The translations under genes and the position numbers were made by a program. 64,000 nt of DNA. Origin: Rhizobiaceae bacterium CPCC 101076 (GTDB lineage: Bacteria > Pseudomonadota > Alphaproteobacteria > Rhizobiales > Methylopilaceae). The notes under the pieces are model-generated. The model saw nothing but the letters and a program-made list of their open reading frames with translations. It ran no database searches and was not told the DNA's origin. Shown here piece by piece: positions 1-8,005 of the stretch (position 1 is the stretch's first letter; each line of letters begins with the position of its first letter). The stretch covers positions 1 to 64,000 of the forward strand of contig QDFX01000004.1 of NCBI GenBank assembly GCA_003347645.1, read 5' to 3'.

Positions 1-669
1 CGTCATCTCCCCGATCGGCTTCACGACACCCTTCAACGCAATCAGCACCAGCAATCCAACGCCAAGAAGAAGGCCGGCGATACCCGACGCGATCAATATG
101 GTCGACGCAGTCGAGGCGAGCGCCGCAGCGTCCTCACGCGCGGTCTCCATGTCCTTCGCCATGATGTCGACGCGCTTGCCGATGGCATCGGCCGCCTTGG
201 CGCGGGCGATGCGCCCTTCGCCGGTGGACACTTTCTCAGCGGAAGCGATATCGCCCTTCATGCTGAAGTCGATGCTCTTGTCGGCGGCGTCGAAATATTT
301 CTCGACGAGATTCTTAAGGTCCCTGTTCGCTGCGATCCGCTCGGGCGTCGAGGCCAGCTCGATCAGCCGGTCGGCGTTTTTCAGGGCCTCCTCCTTCGCC
401 TCTTCGTAGCGCTCCTTATAGGTCTCGATCTCCCTCGGATCGTCCGCGAGCATCATGTTCTTTTCCTGGATCGTCGCGTCGTTGACGGAGGCTTCCATCT
501 GCTGCGCCGCCGACCGGCGGGCCGCCGTATCGTTGACGATCGACTGGGTGTTGTCCGCGAGCTGGTCCAGCTCGATGCTGGCGAGACAGATGAGACCGAT
601 GACCACCGCGACGACGATCCCTGTCGGGACGAGGAGTTTCGTCAGCACTTTCAAATTCTTGAACGACAT
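1..669 (-). CDS. Methyl-accepting chemotaxis protein, N-terminal part (truncated by window edge)
   Basis: The first 223 codons of a chemoreceptor that continues beyond position 1. Residues about 10-30 form a membrane segment after a basic start (MSFKNLKVLTKLLVP). A helical periplasmic region resembling a four-helix-bundle sensor domain follows, then a second membrane segment near residues 196-216 and the start of a HAMP linker (KPIGEMT) at the edge. The signalling domain is not in the window. Chemoreceptors of this layout sense small ligands and pass the signal to CheA/CheW. It stands alone here and faces away from the TerC gene. The start at 669 is the ATG directly before the first membrane segment; the Shine-Dalgarno is weak. 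The ligand cannot be inferred. Confidence 0.85.
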   Translation of the reverse strand, partial: MSFKNLKVLTKLLVPTGIVVAVVIGLICLASIELDQLADNTQSIVNDTAARRSAAQQMEASVNDATIQEKNMMLADDPREIETYKERYEEAKEEALKNADRLIELASTPERIAANRDLKNLVEKYFDAADKSIDFSMKGDIASAEKVSTGEGRIARAKAADAIGKRVDIMAKDMETAREDAAALASTASTILIASGIAGLLLGVGLLVLIALKGVVKPIGEMT

Positions 670-911
670 GGTCGGCCCCCAAGCAAGTTGGGCGGCCGCC
701 ACTGGCCAGCCCATGGGAGCAGATTGGTCAACCTATGGTTAACACGAGGTTACTACTAAGGTCCTGGTCGCAATGATCGGGAGGTAAAACCAAAGCCTGA
801 TCACAACATCGGTGGTTAATGGCCGTCCGCGCAACGGGGCCATCGCCGTACACCAAAGCATTCGTAGAAATGCCGCAGCGATGACACGTGAATTCATCGC
901 CTCAATTATCA
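670..911. other. Non-coding stretch between chemoreceptor and TerC gene
   Basis: No convincing gene on either strand between the chemoreceptor start and the terminator at 912-946. It must hold the chemoreceptor promoter (minus strand). I did not find a convincing -35/-10 pair or a copy of the flagellar-promoter element seen elsewhere in the window. Confidence 0.5.
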
Positions 912-946
912 ACAAAAAAGCCCGTGCCGAACGACCGGCACGGGCT
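912..946 (-). terminator. Rho-independent terminator after the TerC gene
   Basis: A perfect 11-bp inverted repeat (arms 919-929 and 936-946, 6-nt loop) followed on the minus strand by a run of T. It lies 23 bp past the stop codon of the TerC-family gene and serves the minus strand. Confidence 0.9.
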
Positions 947-969
947 GTTCACGCGCTATAAGCTCGTGA

Positions 970-1659
970 TCACGACAGATACGGCAACACTTCCAGCGCT
1001 CCGCGATACATCATGTCCAGCGCGACGTAGAGGATGACCGCGAGACCGACATAAGCGATCCAGCGGTGCTTCTGCAGGATGTTCGCGACCAAAGTCGCCG
1101 CGAAGCCCATCAGCGCGATCGACAGAGCAAGGCCGAACACCAGGATGATCGGATGCTCGCGCGCCGCGCCGGCGACGGCCAGGACGTTGTCGAGCGACAT
1201 CGAGACGTCGGCCACGATGATCTGCGTCACGGCCTGGCGGAAAGTCTTCGTCGGAGCGGCGGTTGCACTGACAGACGCCGCGATCGTTCCGTCGGCATTC
1301 ACCTGGACATTGCCGAGATCGTCGACAGCGGCCACTTCGTGGTGGTGAGGCGTCCGGAGCTCGCGCCACATCTTCCAGCTGACCCACAGCAGCAATAGGC
1401 CACCCGCAAGAAGCAGGCCGACGACCTGGAGAAGCTGCGTGGTCATCAGCGCGAAGATGATGCGTAGCGCGGTTGCGGCGCCAATACCGACAAGGATGAC
1501 CTTGCCGCGCTGTTCAAGCGGCAGGCCCGCTGCCGCGAGACCGATGACGATCGCGTTGTCGCCCGCCAGCACCAGGTCGATCATGATGACCTGCAGCAGA
1601 GCGGACATGCCCTCCGCCGAGAACACCTCGGCGAAAGCGTGTGCGGAGAACATTTCCAT
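970..1659 (-). CDS. TerC family integral membrane protein (YjbE type, putative metal exporter)
   Basis: A 229-residue polytopic inner-membrane protein. It has both family hallmarks: an early helix with the acidic motif LAGDNAIVIG (D28, D34, N35) and a second acidic helix with SLDNVLAVAG around residue 150. Between them is a soluble loop rich in His and acidic residues (HHHE near residue 105). TerC-family proteins are implicated in manganese or other metal efflux and in metal loading of exported proteins. The reading frame opens with a TTG at 1662 directly before ATG 1659. GGGAG lies 10 nt before the ATG and 7 nt before the TTG, so either could be used; I chose the ATG. It is monocistronic, with its own terminator at 912-946. 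The metal is not determinable. Confidence 0.85.
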   Translation of the reverse strand: MEMFSAHAFAEVFSAEGMSALLQVIMIDLVLAGDNAIVIGLAAAGLPLEQRGKVILVGIGAATALRIIFALMTTQLLQVVGLLLAGGLLLLWVSWKMWRELRTPHHHEVAAVDDLGNVQVNADGTIAASVSATAAPTKTFRQAVTQIIVADVSMSLDNVLAVAGAAREHPIILVFGLALSIALMGFAATLVANILQKHRWIAYVGLAVILYVALDMMYRGALEVLPYLS

Positions 1660-1810
1660 CAAACCCAGACTCCCTTCACCTCAAAAATGGTGACGAGACG
1701 GGTCCGCCGATCGGGCCGGCCGGCACGAGCCTCACGCAGCACTTCCCGAGGAATCGGGGGAGGCTGCGCGAGCGGCGGACTATCGTCCGTCGATGCTCCA
1801 GTCCGACATC

Positions 1811-1828
1811 GCAGCTCGGTTGAGCTGC
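1811..1828. other. Perfect 7-bp hairpin between TerC gene and upstream gene
   Basis: Arms 1811-1817 and 1822-1828 with a 4-nt loop. It lies 30-46 bp past the stop of the upstream minus-strand gene and within the 200-bp leader of the TerC gene. It has no T-run, so it may be a weak terminator or part of a structured TerC leader. Confidence 0.35.
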
Positions 1829-1856
1829 CAGCGGGGCCCGGTCTGGCGTTAAGTCC

Positions 1857-2198
1857 TCACTGCCCGGAGGCAGCGAGGGTGTGCGTAAGATCCAATACGT
1901 ACTGGTGGTCACCCAGCACGCCGGCCGCGAAGCCGAGGAAAACGCAGGTGCTTGCCACGTCCCATACGGTGACCCGGCCTGACATCTGCCTGTCGCCGTG
2001 AAGCCATGCGTAGAGGGCGATGCCCGCGCCGGCCATCAGGGACACGATCGCAAAGGTCGGAACGACGAGTCCGGCCGGCAGAAGCACGGCGAGCATGAGA
2101 AAGACCGCCAATGCACTGGCGATCATCACTGCTGCGAGCGTTTCCCAATTGGCGGGCTTGTCGCCCGTCTGCGGCCATTGGCCGTCATGGTAAGCCAT
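1857..2198 (-). CDS. Small membrane protein of unknown function
   Basis: A 113-residue protein with a short hydrophilic N-terminus (MAYHDGQWPQTG) and three predicted membrane helices, at about residues 19-42, 45-64 and 80-98. I do not recognise the family. The start at 2198 is preceded by AAGGA at a good distance. The frame stays open further upstream, but that segment reads as unconstrained sequence with no ribosome-binding site. The neighbours are the TerC gene downstream and the FixJ-like regulator upstream, both on the same strand with gaps of about 170-200 bp, so it is probably transcribed on its own. Function unknown. Confidence 0.6.
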   Translation of the reverse strand: MAYHDGQWPQTGDKPANWETLAAVMIASALAVFLMLAVLLPAGLVVPTFAIVSLMAGAGIALYAWLHGDRQMSGRVTVWDVASTCVFLGFAAGVLGDHQYVLDLTHTLAASGQ

Positions 2199-2371
2199 TG
2201 AACATCCTTGACGTAGAGCGACCGCCCCACCTCCGTGGACCTCACGGAAAAAGGACGTTCGACGCGCCATGCGTTCGATGGTGTGATTTTACGGTGGGGT
2301 CTGCCCGGGCGATATTCGCAACAATTCTGCGGAATATTTTCAGCAGTGCTGGTACCGCAGTATTATTACGG

Positions 2372-2986
2372 TTACGGTTCCAGGCGGCCCAGCCGGATTG
2401 CCTGCCGGACCAGGACCGCCACGCTTTCCGCCTGCATCTTTTCCATGATCGCGGCGCGATAGCTTTCGACCGTACGGGCGCTGATCTCCAGCTTCGCGCC
2501 GATCGCCTGGCTCGTATAGCCGGCCGCCACGAGGTCAAAGATCTCGGTCTGCCGCGGTGTCAGGCGCGCGAAGCGCGCGGCGAGGCCTTCATGCGCGGTC
2601 TGGGTCAACTTGGACTCCGAGGCGCGGGTCAGGCTGCGGTTGATCGCGCCGACGAGTTCCGCGTCATCGACCGGCTTCTCGATGAAATCCTCCGCCCCGG
2701 CCTTGATACCCTCGACGGCCATCGGCACGTCGGCGTGACCCGAGATCAGGATGACCGGCAGGCCGAAGCCGCGCCGCGCCTGCTCGCGCACGAACTGAAT
2801 GCCGTCCGTACCCGGCATGCGCACGTCGCAGACGACGCAGCCCGGTCGGATCGGATCATATCCGGCGAGGAAGCGATCAGCGGAATCGAAGGTCTCCACG
2901 GTGAAGCCGAACACGCTCAGCATCTCGCCGAGCGCCTTGCGCACCGTTTCCTGGTCGTCGATGACGAAGATTGTTGGTGTGGTCAT
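2372..2986 (-). CDS. FixJ/NarL-type response regulator
   Basis: A 204-residue two-domain regulator. The receiver domain (about residues 5-120) carries the acidic pocket D10-D11, the phospho-acceptor D54 (CDVRMPG), S82 (SGH) and K104 (EKP). After a linker, a LuxR-type helix-turn-helix spans residues about 140-200 (LTPRQTEIFDLVAAG ... ISARTVESYRA). The proline after K104 and the SGHADVPMAV segment are typical of FixJ. Its ATG overlaps the stop of the histidine kinase gene by 4 bp, so the two form a coupled two-component pair. Its targets are not evident; no FixK or nitrogen-fixation genes are nearby. Confidence 0.93.
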   Translation of the reverse strand: MTTPTIFVIDDQETVRKALGEMLSVFGFTVETFDSADRFLAGYDPIRPGCVVCDVRMPGTDGIQFVREQARRGFGLPVILISGHADVPMAVEGIKAGAEDFIEKPVDDAELVGAINRSLTRASESKLTQTAHEGLAARFARLTPRQTEIFDLVAAGYTSQAIGAKLEISARTVESYRAAIMEKMQAESVAVLVRQAIRLGRLEP

Positions 2987-4644
2987 GGGTCCGTTCGCGG
3001 AGGAGTAAGCGGAACTGTGAAGCGGAACTCGGTACTGCCAGCTTCATGAGAATGAAGCCAGACCCGGCCGCCATGCACCTCGGTGATCGAGACGCAGATC
3101 GGCAGGCCGAGGCCAAGCCCGTGAGTTTTCGAACTGACGAGCGGATCGAATAGCCGCTCGGCCTCGTCATCGGTCATTCCCGGGCCGTTGTCGTGCACGG
3201 AAAATTCGATGCGAGCGGGGTCGCCGATCAGGCGCGCGCTGACGCGCACCTTGCCCTTGCGACCCCGCTCGCCCGAAATCGAATCGACGGCGTTGCGTAC
3301 CAAGTTGAGCAGAACCTGCTGCAATTGCACACGGTCTCCCATCACCGGCGGCAGGTCGGCGGGAGCCTCGAAGGAGAGGCTGACATGCTTTTGCGTGGCA
3401 TCGGCGCGGATCAGTGTCAGCGCATCCTCGACCATGGGCCGGACCTGCACCGTGTTGAATTGCAGGCGGCCGCGGCGGAGGAAGTCGCGCATCCGGCGGA
3501 CGATTTCGCCGGCATGGTCGATCTGCGCCACGACCTTCGAAATGTTGTCTCGGACGCGCCCGAGATCCGGTTCGTCGCGGCTGACCAGATGACTGGCTGA
3601 CCGGGCGAAGGCGCGCGCCGCGGTCATAGGCTGGTTGATCTCGTGCGCCAGCGCCGTGGTCATGCCGCTGACGAGATGGAAGCGCGCGGCCTGTGCGGCC
3701 TCGACCTCCAGGTCGCGAAGCCGAGCCTCGGCCCTGCGGGCGCGAACATTGGCGTTGTGGCGTTCGGAAACCACCGCGCCGACCGTGAGACCGGTCGTCG
3801 TCAGCACGCCCATCAGGAGTTGGAATTCGGTGAAGGCCGAAGCGGGAATGCCGGCGCCGTGAAGCAGGCCGACCAGTGCGAACTGCGTGAACGCCAGCGC
3901 CGCCGATGCGCCGTCCAGCCCGAAACGGATGGCAGTGACCACGACCGGCAGGAAGAGAATGTAGAAGAACCGCGCCCCCTGGTCGAAGCCTATGACGTGA
4001 ACGACCGCAAGGCTGCCGCCGAGAAGCAATGCATGCAATGCGATTTCCGGACGCGGCGTGGCCGGATGGAACGGGACGTCGCCAAGGTGGATCAGCCGCA
4101 TGGTCAAAGGCGCGAGAACGGCTATGCCGATCAGATCGCCGAGAACGAGCGGTATCGTCGCGACGTTGACGTCTGCCCAGTCGAGCTTGGCGTCCATAAC
4201 GAGTAGCGTCGGCAGCAGCAGCGCGATGAAGACGACGGCCGTCATGCCGGCGAAGAGGACGATGGCAAGGTCGCGAAGACGCGAGATCGCCGGATCGAAT
4301 GTCAGGTTGCGGCGGCAAAGGTCGGCAACACCGCCGTATGCGAGCGCAATGATCGCTGCAATCCCGAACACCACCGGCCAGGCGAGTCTCGTCTGCAGGA
4401 CGAGGACTTCGGAGACGATGACGCCGACGAACAGGACCGAGGCGTAGAAGGCGCCGCGCGCCATGATCAGGCCGAAGACGACGCCGAGCCCGGGGTTCCA
4501 GGGGGTAACCGGCAGCCCCTTATATTCGTGGATGAAGCTGATCCATTCGAGCGCGACATAGGCCGTGAGGCTTCCAACCCACAGCGCCACCTTTCTCGAA
4601 CCGTTCTGCAACGCCGGCAACGTCACTCCCTGACTTTGCCACAC
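2983..4644 (-). CDS. MASE1-domain sensor histidine kinase
   Basis: A 553-residue membrane kinase, partner of the FixJ-like regulator that follows. Residues about 20-295 hold some eight hydrophobic helices resembling a MASE1 sensor domain. A short coiled linker (300-320) leads to a HisKA domain with the phospho-acceptor H334 (ALAHEINQP). The ATPase domain shows the N box (LLNLVRNAVDS), G1 (DNGPGM) and G2 (GLGLGLPI). No PAS or haem domain is present, which separates it from FixL itself despite a FixL-like kinase core. The signal is unknown; MASE1 domains are integral-membrane sensors. It is the first gene of a two-gene operon, with a 4-bp overlap to the regulator. Confidence 0.9.
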   Translation of the reverse strand: MWQSQGVTLPALQNGSRKVALWVGSLTAYVALEWISFIHEYKGLPVTPWNPGLGVVFGLIMARGAFYASVLFVGVIVSEVLVLQTRLAWPVVFGIAAIIALAYGGVADLCRRNLTFDPAISRLRDLAIVLFAGMTAVVFIALLLPTLLVMDAKLDWADVNVATIPLVLGDLIGIAVLAPLTMRLIHLGDVPFHPATPRPEIALHALLLGGSLAVVHVIGFDQGARFFYILFLPVVVTAIRFGLDGASAALAFTQFALVGLLHGAGIPASAFTEFQLLMGVLTTTGLTVGAVVSERHNANVRARRAEARLRDLEVEAAQAARFHLVSGMTTALAHEINQPMTAARAFARSASHLVSRDEPDLGRVRDNISKVVAQIDHAGEIVRRMRDFLRRGRLQFNTVQVRPMVEDALTLIRADATQKHVSLSFEAPADLPPVMGDRVQLQQVLLNLVRNAVDSISGERGRKGKVRVSARLIGDPARIEFSVHDNGPGMTDDEAERLFDPLVSSKTHGLGLGLPICVSITEVHGGRVWLHSHEAGSTEFRFTVPLTPPRTDP

Positions 4645-4691
4645 GCATAGCAGGTGTTTCCCGGAAAGCAGAAGCGTTTCCGGATAACCCG

Positions 4692-5159
4692 TTAATCGCG
4701 CTGGCTGACGGAGGCGGAGCGCTCGGACTTCTTCTTTTTGTTGTCGCCAAAGCGCTGGAGCCTGATTCCCACCTGATTGTCGGAGCCGTCGAAGACGGGG
4801 GTCAGCGTGTCCTTGAAGCTCGGAATGGTCTTTTCGGCGGCGATGCCGCTGAGCGCATAGGGCTCCTGCGGGATACCGATCATGTTCCGGTCGAAGTCCT
4901 GATTGGAATTCATGTCCTGATAGCCGTTGAAGCCGTAGGAGCCTTCGGGCAGGCCCTCGAAGATGAATGTCTGGCTTTCGGCGAGCGCGTCGGCCTCGCC
5001 GGTCAGCGGGCAGCCCTTCCGGGAGAGTTCGGTGTTGCAGACACCCACCTTGACCTGGCCCTTGCCCGGCTCGATTCCGCTGATGGTGACGACGACGTCC
5101 GCGGCGTGCGCGGATGAGAAGAGCGAAACGGCAAGGATTGCGGCGAGCGGCAACTTCAT
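4692..5159 (-). CDS. DUF2141-family exported protein
   Basis: A 155-residue protein with a clear signal peptide (MKLPLAAILAVSLFSSAHA, cleavage near residue 19). It is followed by a domain matching DUF2141: an Ile-rich strand region, GQVKVGVC, and GSYGFNGYQDMNSNQDFDRN near residues 80-100, whose acidic and Asn-rich loop could bind calcium. The C-terminus is strongly basic (KKKK). Proteins of this family are small periplasmic or outer-membrane beta-sandwich proteins of unknown function. The start at 5159 has GGAGG 6 nt upstream, so the further in-frame upstream codons are rejected. It lies 47 bp from the histidine kinase start and may be cotranscribed with it. Confidence 0.75.
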   Translation of the reverse strand: MKLPLAAILAVSLFSSAHAADVVVTISGIEPGKGQVKVGVCNTELSRKGCPLTGEADALAESQTFIFEGLPEGSYGFNGYQDMNSNQDFDRNMIGIPQEPYALSGIAAEKTIPSFKDTLTPVFDGSDNQVGIRLQRFGDNKKKKSERSASVSQRD

Positions 5160-5258
5160 GTTGGCCTCCGGACTACGAAACCGTCCCATCAAACAGGATG
5201 TCGCTTGCCCGAGGCTGTCGCCGAAACAGCGGGCGGACCGTTCCGCCCGCGTCGAAAA

Positions 5259-5933
5259 TCAATTGCTGATCAGCATGTAGCCCATATAGCGCTTGCTATC
5301 GATCGGATCGAAACCGAGCCGGCCGCGAAGCTTCTTGCGGAGCTTGGAGATGTGGCTCTCGACCACGCTCTCCTCGACCTCGTCGTTGCAGAAGCCATAG
5401 ACGAAGTTGAAGATTTTTTCCTTGGTCAGCCGCTTGTTCTGGTTCTTGACCATGTATTCGAGGATACGGCGTTCGCGGCGCGGCAGGACGAAGACCTCGC
5501 CATTCACCTCCGGGTCACGACCGTCGAAATAGACACGCATGTCGCCGATCATGCTGCACTCGTCCGAGACCGGCGTGGCGCGGCGCTGGATCGCTCCTGC
5601 CCGGGCGATGATCTCCCGGACATGGACCGGCTGACGGACCACGTCATCCACGCCGACAGCAAACAGGCCGAGCGTCATTTCCAGGTTCGGCATGTCGTTG
5701 AGCGCGATCAATGGCGCATCGCATCTGTCGCGGATCAACCGCGGGAAGCTCTGGCGGTCTTCGCAATTGCCGAGGAGAAAACCCTCGACCGCGCCGATGT
5801 CCGTATCGGGAGCGGCTCCCATCCAGTCCTTGAACTCCGGAGCGCGGAAGCCGATGGAAGAAATACCTTCGCGCTCAAAACCGGATGTGTATCCAGCAGT
5901 AACGATCTCACGATCATCTATGATGATAAACAT
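5259..5933 (-). CDS. ftcR: Flagellar transcriptional regulator FtcR (Rem-type), atypical response regulator
   Basis: A 224-residue OmpR-like regulator. The C-terminal winged helix (about 125-224; LPRRERRILEYMVKN, EESVVESHISKLRKKLRG, IDSKRYMGY) matches FtcR of Brucella and Rem of Sinorhizobium, activators of flagellar genes. The N-terminal receiver is degenerate: D6-D7 remain, but the usual phospho-Asp position reads AVEGF (E50) and the usual KP is QP (Q101-P102). It probably acts without phosphorylation, as the family does. It stands alone next to the flagellar cluster. The leader contains two competing hairpins (5942-5972), listed separately. The start is supported by homology with the family N-terminus (MxIIIDDREIVTxGY). 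Confidence 0.92.
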   Translation of the reverse strand: MFIIIDDREIVTAGYTSGFEREGISSIGFRAPEFKDWMGAAPDTDIGAVEGFLLGNCEDRQSFPRLIRDRCDAPLIALNDMPNLEMTLGLFAVGVDDVVRQPVHVREIIARAGAIQRRATPVSDECSMIGDMRVYFDGRDPEVNGEVFVLPRRERRILEYMVKNQNKRLTKEKIFNFVYGFCNDEVEESVVESHISKLRKKLRGRLGFDPIDSKRYMGYMLISN

Positions 5934-6246
5934 TCCCAGTTCCCCAATGTTTGGGGTCCCGCGAAGGACCCCCAGCCCATGGAGAGACTATTGTGGCGAA
6001 CTGAGCACGGTCAACGATAGATCGTGTATTCGTTGCCCATAAGTGGAAGCTTGTTTATCTATCAGAAAATCTTGGAAGACCAATTTATTGGATAGGAGTC
6101 TAGCTTATACGACACAAATTTATTTAAAATGCCGATCTTTCTGAGATCGCATTCACAAAAGCTTCATAATTCTCGGGCGTACACCCGAAACATCTAAAGC
6201 CAGATTAGCGAAATCGATAAAAATCGAGATGTAGCGCAACCTATGA
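5934..6246. other. Low-GC non-coding region upstream of ftcR
   Basis: A 313-bp gap between the transglycosylase stop and the ftcR start. Positions about 6030-6240 are markedly AT-richer than the rest of the window. This should contain the ftcR promoter and possibly several regulatory inputs, as expected for a master regulator. I see no ORF worth calling. The ftcR-proximal 40 bp hold paired hairpins (5942-5972). Confidence 0.55.
5942..5972 (-). promoter_or_regulatory. Two overlapping hairpins in the ftcR leader
   Basis: Seen directly: inverted repeat A has arms 5953-5959 and 5966-5972 (7 bp, 6-nt loop). Inverted repeat B has arms 5942-5947 and 5951-5956 (6 bp, 3-nt loop). They share positions 5953-5956, so only one can form. 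Hairpin B contains the GGGG that lies 8 nt before the ftcR ATG and would hide it, while hairpin A would free it. Inference: a translational switch for ftcR. Confidence 0.45.
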
Positions 6247-6822
6247 TCAGCTCGCCTTCTGACCGCAGAAAGCCGAGGAATTCGCCGTCCAGGAGCCGAA
6301 GCCGCTTTTGACCATGTTGCTGATGACCAGGCAGACATAGCGCTTCTGCGCCGGGTTGTTGTTCGGACCGGCGTGATAGCGGGCGACCGCCATGGTCCAG
6401 GTGTCCTGACGCGCATGCAGCTCGGTCAGGAAGCGGGCGGCGTACTGGACGTTCTTGTGCGGATCGAACATCTCGTCGACCGAGGCGAACCGCTCACCGT
6501 GATAGTGGTGATTGATCTGCATGCAGCCGAGATCGATCAGCTTCACGCCGCGCGCCTTTTCGGCCTTGAACCGGGCCATCGCCTCTTCCTTGCTCGCGGC
6601 AATGAAAGGCTTGCCGGCGATGTTCATCGCGAAGGGCTGGAGCCCTTTCTTGCCGCCGCTCTCGGTCATGCCGACTGCGTAAAGCACGCCGAGCGGCATA
6701 TTGTACTGCTTCGCGGCCGCGTGCATTTCGCGCTCGCAGATCGACATCTCCTCGGCGCGAACGGGCGCCGCGAAATTAGAGATAAAGATCGCCGCGAGGA
6801 CGGTTCGCGCCAGCTTCGTCAT
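6247..6822 (-). CDS. Lytic transglycosylase domain protein of the motility operon
   Basis: A 191-residue exported protein. The signal peptide is MTKLARTVLAAIFISNFAAPVRA. A Slt-type lysozyme-like domain follows, with the catalytic Glu in GMTESG, the conserved GCMQIN, and the AVARYHAGPNN segment near the end. It would cleave peptidoglycan glycan strands in the periplasm. It ends the fliF-fliH-motB-motC-motD operon, so its likely job is to open the wall for the rod or motor, as FlgJ's muramidase half does in enteric bacteria; the FlgJ-like protein in this window (37507-38115) has no such half. The start at 6822 lies inside the 3' end of motD (47-bp overlap) and has AGGA 9 nt upstream. Confidence 0.85.
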   Translation of the reverse strand: MTKLARTVLAAIFISNFAAPVRAEEMSICEREMHAAAKQYNMPLGVLYAVGMTESGGKKGLQPFAMNIAGKPFIAASKEEAMARFKAEKARGVKLIDLGCMQINHHYHGERFASVDEMFDPHKNVQYAARFLTELHARQDTWTMAVARYHAGPNNNPAQKRYVCLVISNMVKSGFGSWTANSSAFCGQKAS

Positions 6823-8005
6823 TGGACTGGTCCTTGTGCGGAACGGATTGACGGGCCTGCTGCTCGCGGCCGTCACCCGATTGGCTGTTTTGCGATGCCG
6901 ATCCCTGGGACGGGGAGCCGTTCGACGAACTGCCCTGCGAGCCCGATTGGCCGGTTTGCGACTGGGCGGAGTCAGGAGCGCCCGCGGCCTGGATGGTCAC
7001 GACATCCGGCGTGTACCCGGACGCCCGGAGCACCCGGATCAGCATCTCCTTGTCCTTTTCGAGGAGTTGCGCGGTCTCGGCGCGCGACGTCTCGAGATGC
7101 AGTTCAAGCGACTGGTTGACGAGGCGCATCTTCAGCACGACCGTGCCGAGATCGTCCGGCTCCAGCTTGATGTGAAGCACCCGAAGCGGGCCCGAGGACT
7201 CGGAACGCAGGGGCGTCTCGGACACCGGATCCGGGTGGCGGCCGAACTGCGCTTCGTCGAGCGCGGTCGCCTCGTCGGCAACCACGGTCGCGATCTGCTG
7301 GATCGGTGACAACCGCTGGACAGGCTCGAAATGAGTTTCCCGGACGACGACCGTCATCTTCGGCGCGGCCTTGGCCTCCGACTCGGACGCGATGTCGAGC
7401 TCCGACTCGTCATGCTTCAGCATCGAGTTGAGGACCGCGAAAGGATTCTTCGCATTGTCGGCTTCGGTCGGCATCTGCGCACCCGCCTGCGCGGACTTCG
7501 CCACGCCCGGTTCGGATTTGTGGGACGACGGCAGGGCCATCGAGACGGCGCGGCCGAGATCATGCGCAGCGGTCGATCTTTCATCCGCGGGTTCGCCGGA
7601 TCCCGCCGCCTTCGTCGCGGATCGCGGATCGGTCATGGACTGGGTCAGCGCCTCCGGCCAGACGATCGGAGCTTCCGGCGCGGTCTGGCCGGCGATCTCA
7701 GCCGACGCGGCCACGTCGGCGCCGACCTCGCCCACATGGTGAGCACCATGGCGGGTCTTCTTGTCGTCTGTACGTACGTCCGGCTTTTTCTGGACGAAAG
7801 CGCCGTCCCGGTCGACCGGTCGGGCCTTCGCTCCATCGGACTTCTCGCCCGTCTCAGGCTTCACCGGACCGTCCTTCACGGACATCTGGCGGAGCAGATT
7901 CTTGAATGCCGTGTTCTTTCCCTGTGCGGTCGCCGCGTCGTCGGGGATCGGCTGGCCCTTGCCCGGCGCTCCCTTGCTCGGCAGTGCGATTTCGATCCTG
8001 TTCAT
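6776..8005 (-). CDS. motD: Flagellar hook-length control protein MotD (FliK-like)
   Basis: A 409-residue hydrophilic protein. The first 250 residues are low in hydrophobic residues and poorly structured. A FliK C-terminal-like domain lies near 265-340 (LRVLHIKLEPDDLGTVVLKM ... LELHLETSRAETAQLL). The tail is very rich in Gln, Ser and Gly. In Sinorhizobium the gene first called motD is the hook-length regulator FliK, which signals FlhB to switch the export substrate. FlhB is at 28333-29430. Its start overlaps the motC stop (ATGA) and its 3' end overlaps the transglycosylase start. Confidence 0.85.
   Translation of the reverse strand: MNRIEIALPSKGAPGKGQPIPDDAATAQGKNTAFKNLLRQMSVKDGPVKPETGEKSDGAKARPVDRDGAFVQKKPDVRTDDKKTRHGAHHVGEVGADVAASAEIAGQTAPEAPIVWPEALTQSMTDPRSATKAAGSGEPADERSTAAHDLGRAVSMALPSSHKSEPGVAKSAQAGAQMPTEADNAKNPFAVLNSMLKHDESELDIASESEAKAAPKMTVVVRETHFEPVQRLSPIQQIATVVADEATALDEAQFGRHPDPVSETPLRSESSGPLRVLHIKLEPDDLGTVVLKMRLVNQSLELHLETSRAETAQLLEKDKEMLIRVLRASGYTPDVVTIQAAGAPDSAQSQTGQSGSQGSSSNGSPSQGSASQNSQSGDGREQQARQSVPHKDQSNDEAGANRPRGDLYL

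Noticed and set aside
1660-1856. yybP-ykoY manganese riboswitch before the TerC gene
   Set aside because: Gene family and leader length fit, but I could not find the conserved loop sequences of that riboswitch in the minus-strand leader.
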